From the NCBI GenBank assembly GCA_017991595.1, contig JAGOQJ010000003.1, positions 291,544 through 355,543 of the forward strand: DNA of 64,000 nucleotides, read 5' to 3'. Position numbers and translations under genes: made by a program. The notes beneath the pieces were generated by a model that saw only the letters and a list, made by a program, of their open reading frames with translations, did no database searches and was not told where the DNA came from. Origin of the DNA: Candidatus Didemnitutus sp. (GTDB lineage: Bacteria; Verrucomicrobiota; Verrucomicrobiia; Opitutales; Opitutaceae). Below, piece by piece: positions 19,219 to 25,705 of the stretch; positions within the stretch are counted from its first letter, which is position 1, and every line of letters begins with the position of its first letter.

Positions 19219-19483
19219 GTCGCGCAACCACAGCGACGCCCTCGTGCGCGAGAGCGCGTAGATGCCAACTCTTCCGTGGCGCCCACCCGGGCGCCGCTTT
19301 TCTATGTCCACCGTGCGCTCGTGCGCTGCCGTCGGGCGCCTGTGTGACTCCGCGTAAGGTAGCGGCGGTCGTCCCGACCGCCACGAGCGAGATCGACGCC
19401 GTGGATGAAGGCGCGTTGCTACCGCTTCCGCGCACCAGTCTTCTCGCCGCGCTCATGCGTCGCGCGCGAGCCGTCTGCCGGAC
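19219..19483. other. Intergenic region without a gene
   Basis: The stretch between the convergent M20 peptidase and pal genes (with the terminator, 318 bases) shows no coding frame with family character and no tRNA-like fold. Its one ordered element is the palindrome at 19364-19382, listed separately. Confidence 0.6.
19364..19382. repeat. REP-like palindrome
   Basis: GGCGGTCG-TCC-CGACCGCC is a perfect 8-bp inverted repeat with a 3-base loop, in the context GTAGC before and ACGAGC after. It has no T-run, so it is not a standard terminator. It resembles dispersed REP-type palindromes, but only this copy is in the window. Confidence 0.35.
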
Positions 19484-19512
19484 ACAAAAAAGCCGCGGAT
19501 CGCTCCGCGGCT
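19484..19512 (-). terminator. Rho-independent terminator after pal
   Basis: AGCCGCGGA and TCCGCGGCT pair perfectly (9 bp, loop TCGC). On the minus strand a run of Ts follows (complement of the A-run at 19485-19490). It stands 24 bases after the pal stop. Confidence 0.9.
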
Positions 19513-19536
19513 GAAAGAGAGAATGCGTGTGCCGGC

Positions 19537-20094
19537 TTACTTCTTCAGCACGACGAACTCGACGCGACGATCCTTCGCCCACTCGGCGTCGCCGCCGGTC
19601 TGCGTGGCTTCGGTCGAGCCCTTCGAGAGGACTTCGAGGCGCTTCGGATCGATGCCGAGCGACTCGAGGTATTTCTTCACCGCGTTGGCGCGGCGGTCGC
19701 CGAGGCCGAGATTGTATTCCGCGGTGCCGCGCCAGTCGCAACGGCCCTCGAGGAGCATGCGCTTGTCGGCGTTTTCTTTGAGCCACTTGACGGCGGCCTC
19801 GATCTTCGGGCGCTCCTTGCTGGAAACGGCGGAGCGATCGAATTCGAAATAGACGGGCTCCATCAGGCCGCGGATGGTGAACTCGTCCTCGGTCGCGCCG
19901 GGCGGCAAGTTGCGCGCTTCGAGATCGGTGCCGGGGGCGACGTCGGGGAGCGCGACGGCGTTGGGATCGATCGTCGTGGTGCCCGGGCCCATCATGGTGG
20001 TCTGCGGGTCACGGACGGGTTTCTTGGAGCAGGCCGCGAGCAGGAGCATGGAGGCTGCGAGCGCGAGGCTGAATAGCTTCTGGAGATTCTTCAT
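19537..20094 (-). CDS. pal: Pal-type OmpA-domain lipoprotein
   Basis: The 185-residue lipoprotein has a type II signal with lipobox LLLAAC, making Cys22 the lipid anchor. A Pro/Thr-rich linker precedes an OmpA-like peptidoglycan-binding domain (about 78-185) with YFEFDRSAV, GRCDWRGTAEYNLGLGDRRANAV and a final RRVEFVVLKK. The aspartate and arginine that bind diaminopimelate are present. This fits Pal, which tethers the outer membrane to the wall with TolB, but tolB and the rest of the tol genes are not adjacent, so a Pal paralogue is possible. A strong terminator follows. Start ATG 20094. Confidence 0.87.
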   Translation of the reverse strand: MKNLQKLFSLALAASMLLLAACSKKPVRDPQTTMMGPGTTTIDPNAVALPDVAPGTDLEARNLPPGATEDEFTIRGLMEPVYFEFDRSAVSSKERPKIEAAVKWLKENADKRMLLEGRCDWRGTAEYNLGLGDRRANAVKKYLESLGIDPKRLEVLSKGSTEATQTGGDAEWAKDRRVEFVVLKK

Positions 20095-20169
20095 GGAGAA
20101 ATTGCCTGAAAGACCGCTATATCGGCCATAGTGCCGGGACCGGGCAAGAGAAAACCCCGGCGGGTTCGC

Positions 20170-20844
20170 TCACTTCGACCAAGCTTGGGAACGATGGTCG
20201 ACGAGGCCGATCTCCAAGGCGTAGCGGGTGAGGCTGGCGACGTCGTGGAGGTTGAGCTTGCGCATGAGGTTCGTGCGGTGGTTGTCCACCGTCTTGACGC
20301 TGATGCCGAGCTTCTGGGCGATTTCCTTGGTGCTGTGACTCTCGGCCACGAGCTTGAGGATCTCGCGCTCGCGGTCGGTCAGCAGGTCGGCGCCGGAGGC
20401 GGGGCTGTTGTTGGCCACGACATTCCGGAGCAGGGCGGCCACGCCGGGGCCGAAATAAGTGCCGCCACCGGCGACCGTCTCGAGGCCCTTCTTGAATTCC
20501 ACCAGGCCGGCGGTCTTTTCGACGAAACCGTGGGCCCCCGCTTCGAGCATCTCGCGCACCAGCGCCGGGCTTTCGTAGCCGGAGAAAACGACCACGCGGG
20601 TGTTCTTCAGCTGCTTGGCGATGCGGCGGAGGATGTCGACGCCACTCAGGCCGGGCAGACGGGCGTCGAGCACGATGACATCGGGCTTGAGCTCCAAGCA
20701 GAGGTTGCAGGCCTCCTGGCCATCGCCGCTTTCACCTACGATCTTGTAGGATGGGTCGATACGAAGAATCTCGGCCAGCATCTCGCGAATGGCGGTCTGG
20801 TCCTCGACGATGACGATGCGCTTGACTTGGGATGGATGGGCCAC
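20170..20844 (-). CDS. NarL/FixJ-type response regulator
   Basis: The 224-residue protein has a receiver domain (VIVEDQ, phosphoacceptor D60 in VIVLDARLPGLSG, K110 in FVEKTAG) and a C-terminal LuxR-type helix-turn-helix (about 155-205: LTDREREILKLVAESHSTKEIAQKLGISVKTVDNHR). It should bind DNA as a dimer when phosphorylated. No histidine kinase gene is in the window, so it is an orphan; its targets cannot be named. It lies 75 bases after pal in the same direction of the map but is transcribed towards pal, so readthrough into pal is possible. Confidence 0.92.
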   Translation of the reverse strand: MAHPSQVKRIVIVEDQTAIREMLAEILRIDPSYKIVGESGDGQEACNLCLELKPDVIVLDARLPGLSGVDILRRIAKQLKNTRVVVFSGYESPALVREMLEAGAHGFVEKTAGLVEFKKGLETVAGGGTYFGPGVAALLRNVVANNSPASGADLLTDREREILKLVAESHSTKEIAQKLGISVKTVDNHRTNLMRKLNLHDVASLTRYALEIGLVDHRSQAWSK

Positions 20845-20961
20845 GGGTTAAACGGATGGGTCGCGGAGTGGGGGCTAAACCTGAGGAAGAGAACCGCGAG
20901 CACCCCAAGAACTCAACCCGGATGTTACCCGCAAGCTACTTCTAACAGCTAATTGACAAGG

Positions 20962-21036
20962 TGGTGGGTCGACTGGGATTCGAACCCAGAACCAACGACT
21001 TAAAAGGACGCTGCTCTACCATTGAGCTATCGACCC
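20962..21036 (-). tRNA. tRNA-Lys(TTT)
   Basis: A 75-base cloverleaf on the minus strand has acceptor GGGTCGA/TCGACCC, discriminator A and encoded CCA (20962-20964), D arm GCTC/GAGC, anticodon loop CTTTTAA giving UUU, and T arm CTGGG-TTCGAAT-CCCAG. The anticodon stem GCGTC/GTCGT contains a T-T mismatch at 30-40 and a G-T pair at 27-43, slightly unusual for a functional tRNA. The identity (lysine) rests on the anticodon and discriminator. Confidence 0.93.
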
Positions 21037-21254
21037 CCTGCCTCTCGTCTCCTGATCCGAACGGCAGCACTTCCAACCGGTGACGGGTGGTGCGCAGAAT
21101 CGCTCAGATGCTGGGAAGGAACGGGAGGAACGCAGGTATTACGGGAGGCTCTTTTTCGCATGCAAGCCGAAACAGGGCCGGTGTGCGGCCCGCACTGCAT
21201 CGTGACCATCCCGATCGAGCGCGATCAGAGGCAGGGTGCGAAAATAAGGGCCTC
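21037..21254. other. Intergenic region upstream of tRNA-Lys
   Basis: The interval holds the unassigned promoter of tRNA-Lys and the 3' flank of the hlyD-like gene. I see no coding frame with family character or RNA fold here. Confidence 0.5.
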
Positions 21255-21279
21255 AAAAAAGGCCGCCCGCAGGCGGCCT
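21255..21279 (-). terminator. Rho-independent terminator after tolC-hlyD
   Basis: AGGCCGCC and GGCGGCCT pair perfectly (loop CGCA, 21260-21279) and are followed on the minus strand by six Ts (complement of 21255-21260). It lies just after the stop of the HlyD-type adaptor gene and closes the leftward arm of the secretion locus. Confidence 0.9.
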
Positions 21280-21307
21280 CGAAAAGGAAGGAACGCGCGA
21301 CGCGGTG

Positions 21308-22051
21308 TCAGCTCGCGGGCGCGATCTCGACGCGCAGGCCGGGCATGATCTGACGATCCGGATTGGGCACGAGCACCTTGACGCGCAGCAGGCCGCTGGC
21401 TGCATCGACGCGCGGGTCGATGAAGTCCACCTTGCCGCGGCGCATGATCTGGCGGTCGCCGGCCTGGTAGTGCACCTCGACCGCGTCACCGAGCGCGAAG
21501 CGGCCCAATTCCTCGGCGCGGATGTAGAACTGCACGTAAACCTGCGCGATGTCGACGAGGCGGAACACGGGTTGCGTCGCGGTTACGCTTTCGCCCACCT
21601 CGCGCATTTGTTCGACGATCAGTCCGTCGATCGGCGCCAGGAGCGTGCGTTGCTTGAAGAGCTCGGTGGCTTGCTCGGCCTGCAGGCGCGCGAGCTCGAG
21701 CTCGATCTTGTTCTTCAGTGCCTCGTCTTGGGAGATGATCTTGTCCGCGTAGAGATTGTTCGAGCCCTTGAAGTCGAACTCGCGCTTTTCGAGTGCGGCC
21801 TTCGTGCGGAGCATGTCGAGCTCCTCGATGCGGCTGTAGAGCTGGGCCAGCACGTCGCCGGCCTTGACCGAGGCGCCTTCGCGGTGCGCGATCTGCACGA
21901 TCACGCTCTGCACGGGCGAGGCGACGACGACTTCGCGGAAGGGCAGAACCAAGCCGTCGAGGCGCGGCTGGTCCGCCGCCTGGCCGCTGAGTGCGGAGCA
22001 GGCGAGGACGGGAAGGAGGAGAAGGCGGCGGAGCGGACGCGGCAGGTGCAT
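21308..22051 (-). CDS. HlyD-type periplasmic adaptor
   Basis: The 247-residue protein has a signal peptide (RLLLLPVLACSALSGQAA), a split lipoyl half (VVASPVQSVIVQIAHREGASVKAGDVLAQL), a short alpha-hairpin (about 75-130), the second lipoyl half (RTLLAPIDGLIVEQMREVGESV) and a beta-barrel ending MPGLRVEIAPAS. It is a small membrane-fusion protein that should bridge an inner-membrane transporter to TolC. It follows the tolC-like gene by 11 bases. No ABC or RND pump gene accompanies it, so its inner-membrane partner is most simply the divergent HlyD/M50/SecA block. Start ATG 22051. Confidence 0.88.
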   Translation of the reverse strand: MHLPRPLRRLLLLPVLACSALSGQAADQPRLDGLVLPFREVVVASPVQSVIVQIAHREGASVKAGDVLAQLYSRIEELDMLRTKAALEKREFDFKGSNNLYADKIISQDEALKNKIELELARLQAEQATELFKQRTLLAPIDGLIVEQMREVGESVTATQPVFRLVDIAQVYVQFYIRAEELGRFALGDAVEVHYQAGDRQIMRRGKVDFIDPRVDAASGLLRVKVLVPNPDRQIMPGLRVEIAPAS

Positions 22052-22062
22052 GGTGGGGTGAA

Positions 22063-23583
22063 TCAGTCGGCGATGTTGACGCGCAGTTCCTCGTGCAGGG
22101 TGCCGAGGACGAAGTGGAGGTTCGTCACGGCTTTGTTGAGGTCGACGTAGGTGGCGAGTTCGCGCGAGCGCGCGGTGCTGACGTCGCGTTGCGCTTGGGC
22201 GACATTGAAGCTGGTGGTGAGGCCCGAGGCGAGGCGCTTGAGCTCAGCCGATAGCGCGGAGTCGGCGAGGCGCACGGAATCCTTCACCAAGCCGACGCGC
22301 TCGGTCGCGTTCTGGATATCGCGCATGGCGGTGTCGAGGGCGGCGAGGAGTGTGACCTCGGTGCGCTGGATGGTGAGCAGCGCCTGCTCCTTGCGCTTCT
22401 TGGCCTCGGAGAGGCGGGCGCGGCCGGTCTTGTCCCAGACCGGGACGTTGACGACGAGGCCGGCGCTCCATGTGGGCTGGTCGCGCTCCCAATAATTGCG
22501 GTAGGAGCGGGTAAGCGTCTTGCCGATGCCGTTGTAGCCGTAGGAGGCCTTCAGGTCGACGCGGGGCATGCGCTGGTTCTCGGCGTAGGCGATGCGCACA
22601 TCCTCGGCCTTGGCGAGCTCGACGCTGGCGAGGTAGGACGGGTTCTTGGAATAGAGCGCGGAGAGGGCCGCAGTGCGGCTGACCTCGGGAGCAGCGGTGC
22701 TGACGAACGCGCTGTCGACGAGGAAGTCATCGCTCTCGTCGAACTTGTCGCGGGTGAGCTCACGCAGGACGTTGCGGCGCTGGGCGAGGAAATTGCGGGC
22801 GAGGAGCAGTTCCTCGCGGGCCTCGGAGAGGCGGCTCTGCGCCTGCGTGACGTCGATCGGGGCCATGCGGCCTTCGTCGACGCGGCGCTGATTTTCGCGG
22901 ACCAGATCCGAGGCGACGGCGACGGCCTGTTCCTTCACGGCGACGTTCTCCTGGGCGAAGGCCATCTCGTGGTAGGCGTTGGCGACATCGCGCAGGACGC
23001 GCAGCACGACGGCACGCAGTTCCTGGCGGACCGCGGTGGCGGCCTGCTTCTGCAGACGCACCTCGGCGAGACCGGCCTTGAAGCCGAAGTCCTTCAACAG
23101 CGGCTGCGTGAAGTTGACGGTCGTGGTGGCGATGAACTCGGAGTTGAACTGGTTCGAGTTGTTGCGGATCTCATCGAGTCCGGTGAGCACTTCATAGGTC
23201 GCGCCGAAGGGGAGGCGGCCCGCGACGCCGGTCTGGAAGCGTCCGGCATCTTCACGCGACACGGGGTCGCTGCCGCCGGGGCTGAAGAGCAGGGAAGAGC
23301 GCTCTTGGAAAGTGCGCACTCGCTCGGTGCTGGAATAGAGTGCGCTCGCCACCAAGCTCGGCTCGAACACGCCGAGCGCGGCTGAGACCCGCAGGTCCTG
23401 CATCTCCGGATCCAGGCGCTTGGCCTGCACCTCCAGATTGGCATTCATGGCCGACACGAGCAAATCGTGTAGGCTGATTACCCTAGTCTCACTGGGGGTT
23501 GTGGGGGCGGTGTTGGCCGCAACGGAGCAGGCGCAGACTAAAATACTAAATAGCAGCGCAATGGAATGTTTGGATCGGTGCAT
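22063..23583 (-). CDS. TolC-family outer-membrane efflux protein
   Basis: The 506-residue protein starts at ATG 23583 with a signal peptide (KHSIALLFSILVCACSVAA). The two-fold OEP repeat is visible as paired long helices: VLRDVANAYHEMAFAQENVAVKEQAVAVASDLVRENQRRVDEGRMAPIDVTQAQ and, in the second half, the TLLAALDTAMRDIQNATERV to AELKRLASGLTTSFNVAQAQRD stretch. It forms the trimeric outer-membrane exit duct. It leads the tolC-hlyD transcript and is divergent from the GAF-HlyD gene across 279 bases, so both arms are probably regulated together. The frame extends 66 codons upstream into the palindrome region without family character. Confidence 0.92.
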   Translation of the reverse strand: MHRSKHSIALLFSILVCACSVAANTAPTTPSETRVISLHDLLVSAMNANLEVQAKRLDPEMQDLRVSAALGVFEPSLVASALYSSTERVRTFQERSSLLFSPGGSDPVSREDAGRFQTGVAGRLPFGATYEVLTGLDEIRNNSNQFNSEFIATTTVNFTQPLLKDFGFKAGLAEVRLQKQAATAVRQELRAVVLRVLRDVANAYHEMAFAQENVAVKEQAVAVASDLVRENQRRVDEGRMAPIDVTQAQSRLSEAREELLLARNFLAQRRNVLRELTRDKFDESDDFLVDSAFVSTAAPEVSRTAALSALYSKNPSYLASVELAKAEDVRIAYAENQRMPRVDLKASYGYNGIGKTLTRSYRNYWERDQPTWSAGLVVNVPVWDKTGRARLSEAKKRKEQALLTIQRTEVTLLAALDTAMRDIQNATERVGLVKDSVRLADSALSAELKRLASGLTTSFNVAQAQRDVSTARSRELATYVDLNKAVTNLHFVLGTLHEELRVNIAD

Positions 23584-23670
23584 GCAGGTCAGGGGTCGGC
23601 ATCCTTGCAACAATGACTTTCTCAGGGAATCGAAAAAATCGGGTGCGTGGACAGGTCGGCGCGAGGGTGT

Positions 23671-23685
23671 GATAAATAGTTTATC
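23671..23685. promoter_or_regulatory. Candidate operator, 6-3-6 palindrome
   Basis: GATAAA-TAG-TTTATC is a perfect inverted repeat in the divergent control region, 88 bases from the tolC start. The size and symmetry suit a dimeric repressor or activator. The protein is unknown. Confidence 0.4.
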
Positions 23686-23709
23686 GCGTGGCAATTCTTC
23701 ATCACGGCT

Positions 23710-23725
23710 CAGAAAATATTTTCTG
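23710..23725. promoter_or_regulatory. Candidate operator, perfect 16-bp palindrome
   Basis: CAGAAAATATTTTCTG is perfectly self-complementary and sits about 39 bases centre to centre from the other palindrome, near four helical turns. It may be a regulator site shared by both transcripts. Confidence 0.45.
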
Positions 23726-23862
23726 CGTGGGAATGCTGTTGAAGTTTCCCGCCGGGATGGGCAAAGCCTTGGCCAACACACACCCTCTGCGATCTAGGTG
23801 TTTTACCTGGTATTCGCGAGACGACCACGCCGCACCTCCGACGCACCGCGTCCATTTTGTCC

Positions 23863-25698
23863 ATGAGCAAGTCCTCGCCCTCTCCTGCTGCCCCCGATGA
23901 AGCCATCGCCCGCCTTGAGGCGTGCCGGCTCTTCGAAGGTCCGGTCAAAGATTTCTGGCCGCTCTTCGCGCGCACGTGCGCCGAGCTGTCCGGGGCGATC
24001 GGCACGCGGGTCGTGGTCCGCGTCAACGGCGAGTGGCGCCTGGCGGCTGCGTGGCCCGATCCGCGCGACTTCCCCGTGCCGATGGCGGGCCCGGCATTCG
24101 AGGCGCTAGCGGCACAGGCGCTGAGCGAGGGCATCGCGGCCGCACCGGCCAACGCGGCACATTTGGCGGGACTCGTGCTCGTCGCTCTCTCCACCGGTGA
24201 GGTGAAGGACGAGTGCCTGATCGCCGCGGCGATCCAGCCCGGTCAGCACGAGGATCTCACGGCGGCCGGAGTGCCGCTGCGTCTCGCGGCGGACACGCCG
24301 TTGCTCTATCAGCGTCAACGCCAGCTGGAGCGGGCCAAGCGGGAACTCGTCAATTTCTCCCAAGCCCTCGAGGTTCTCGCCGCCACCAATGTCCATTCGC
24401 GTTTCCTCGCCGTGGCGATGGCGCTGGTGAACGAGATCGCCACGCGGCACCAATGCACCCGCGTCTCGCTGGGTTGGACGGATGGTTCCTACATCCGCGT
24501 GCGCGCGATCAGCGGCACTGACAATTTCGAGAAGCGCATGAACGTTGTGCAGCGCTTGGAGGCGGCGATGGAAGAATCGCGCGACCAGGACGAGGAGATC
24601 CTGTTTCCCGCCTTGCCGGATGCCGACGCGATCACGCGCGATCATCAGGCTTACGCGGAACTGGAGCGGCTCGCGGGCCTGATGTCGGTGCCGTTGCGCA
24701 TCGATGGCTCCCCGCGTGGCGTGATCACGCTCGAACGCACCACCGCTTTCACCGAAAATGATGCGCTCGCACTGCGTGTCGTCGCCGACCAGGTCGCCCG
24801 CCGCCTCGACGACTTGCACCGCCATGACCGCTGGTTCGGCGCGCGCTGGGCTGGCGCGTGGCGCGAGTGGTTCGCGCAGTTCCTCGGTCCCAAGCAGACT
24901 TGGATCAAAGTCGGTGCGATCGCCGCCGCGCTCTTCCTGCTTTTCGCGGTCTTCGTGCCGCTGCCTTATCGCGTCAACGCGCCGTTCATCGTCCGCGCGC
25001 AAGCCATGCTGCATCTGCCCGCGCCGTATGAAGGCTACCTCGCCGAGGTGCGCGCGCGTCCCGGCGACCTCGTCCGCACGGGCGACGTGTTGCTCAAGCT
25101 CGACACCAGCGACCTGCAGGTCGAGCTCGCCTCCGCGCTCGCGGAGAAGCAGCGATTCTCCGCCGAGGCGGAGAAGGCCGAGGCCGAGCGCAAGCTCGCT
25201 GACTTCCGCGCCGCTCGCGCCGCCGCCGCGCAGGCCGAGGCGCGGGTGAACCTCATCCGCTACCGCCTCGATCGCGCGGTGATGGCTGCGCCCTACGACG
25301 CCATCGTCGTGGAAGGCGATTTGCGCGAGCGCATCGGCGCTCCCGTGAAAGCCGGCGACATCCTCATGCGCATCTCGCAATCGAGCGGGCTCTACGTCGA
25401 GATGCGCGTGCCGGAGCGCGACATCGATCTCGTGGCCGCGAGCAAGACCGCCGAGGTCGCGTTCGCCACCCGGCCGGAGGACACCTTCGCCGTGAAGATC
25501 GAGCGCATCGAGCCGGCGGCCGTCACCGAGCGCGATGGCAACGTCTTCGTTGTGCGCGGTCAGTTGCAGGGCGTCTCTGCCGACTGGTTGCGCCCCGGTA
25601 TGACCGGCGTGGCGAAGTTGGAGTCGGGCCACCGCAGCCTGCTGTGGATCGCGACGCACCGCTTGGTCGACTTCCTGCGGTTGAAACTCTGGTGGTGA
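23863..25698 (+). CDS. GAF-domain/HlyD membrane-fusion protein
   Basis: The 611-residue protein has a cytosolic N-terminal part of about 345 residues that includes a GAF-like domain (about 180-320: FLAVAMALVNEIATRHQCTRVSLGW, later VPLRIDGSPRGVITLER, ALRVVADQVARRLDDL). A transmembrane helix follows at about 350-368, then a periplasmic HlyD-type adaptor: lipoyl half PAPYEGYLAEVRARPGDLVRTGDVLLKLD, an Ala/Glu-rich hairpin, then MAAPYDAIVVEGDL and a beta-barrel ending LRLKLWW. A sensory domain fused to an adaptor suggests export gated by a cytosolic signal. The next gene follows after 7 bases. Start ATG 23863; a TTG two codons earlier is less likely. Confidence 0.88.
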   Translation: MSKSSPSPAAPDEAIARLEACRLFEGPVKDFWPLFARTCAELSGAIGTRVVVRVNGEWRLAAAWPDPRDFPVPMAGPAFEALAAQALSEGIAAAPANAAHLAGLVLVALSTGEVKDECLIAAAIQPGQHEDLTAAGVPLRLAADTPLLYQRQRQLERAKRELVNFSQALEVLAATNVHSRFLAVAMALVNEIATRHQCTRVSLGWTDGSYIRVRAISGTDNFEKRMNVVQRLEAAMEESRDQDEEILFPALPDADAITRDHQAYAELERLAGLMSVPLRIDGSPRGVITLERTTAFTENDALALRVVADQVARRLDDLHRHDRWFGARWAGAWREWFAQFLGPKQTWIKVGAIAAALFLLFAVFVPLPYRVNAPFIVRAQAMLHLPAPYEGYLAEVRARPGDLVRTGDVLLKLDTSDLQVELASALAEKQRFSAEAEKAEAERKLADFRAARAAAAQAEARVNLIRYRLDRAVMAAPYDAIVVEGDLRERIGAPVKAGDILMRISQSSGLYVEMRVPERDIDLVAASKTAEVAFATRPEDTFAVKIERIEPAAVTERDGNVFVVRGQLQGVSADWLRPGMTGVAKLESGHRSLLWIATHRLVDFLRLKLWW

Positions 25699-25705
25699 AC
25701 CGGCC

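Larger units (their letters stand above)
23584..23862. promoter_or_regulatory. Divergent control region of the secretion locus
   Basis: This 279-bp gap between tolC and the GAF-HlyD gene is clearly more AT-rich than its surroundings and must hold both promoters. It contains two strong palindromes, listed separately. I cannot assign sigma-70 boxes with confidence. Shared control of outer-membrane and inner-membrane arms is inferred from the layout. Confidence 0.6.
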
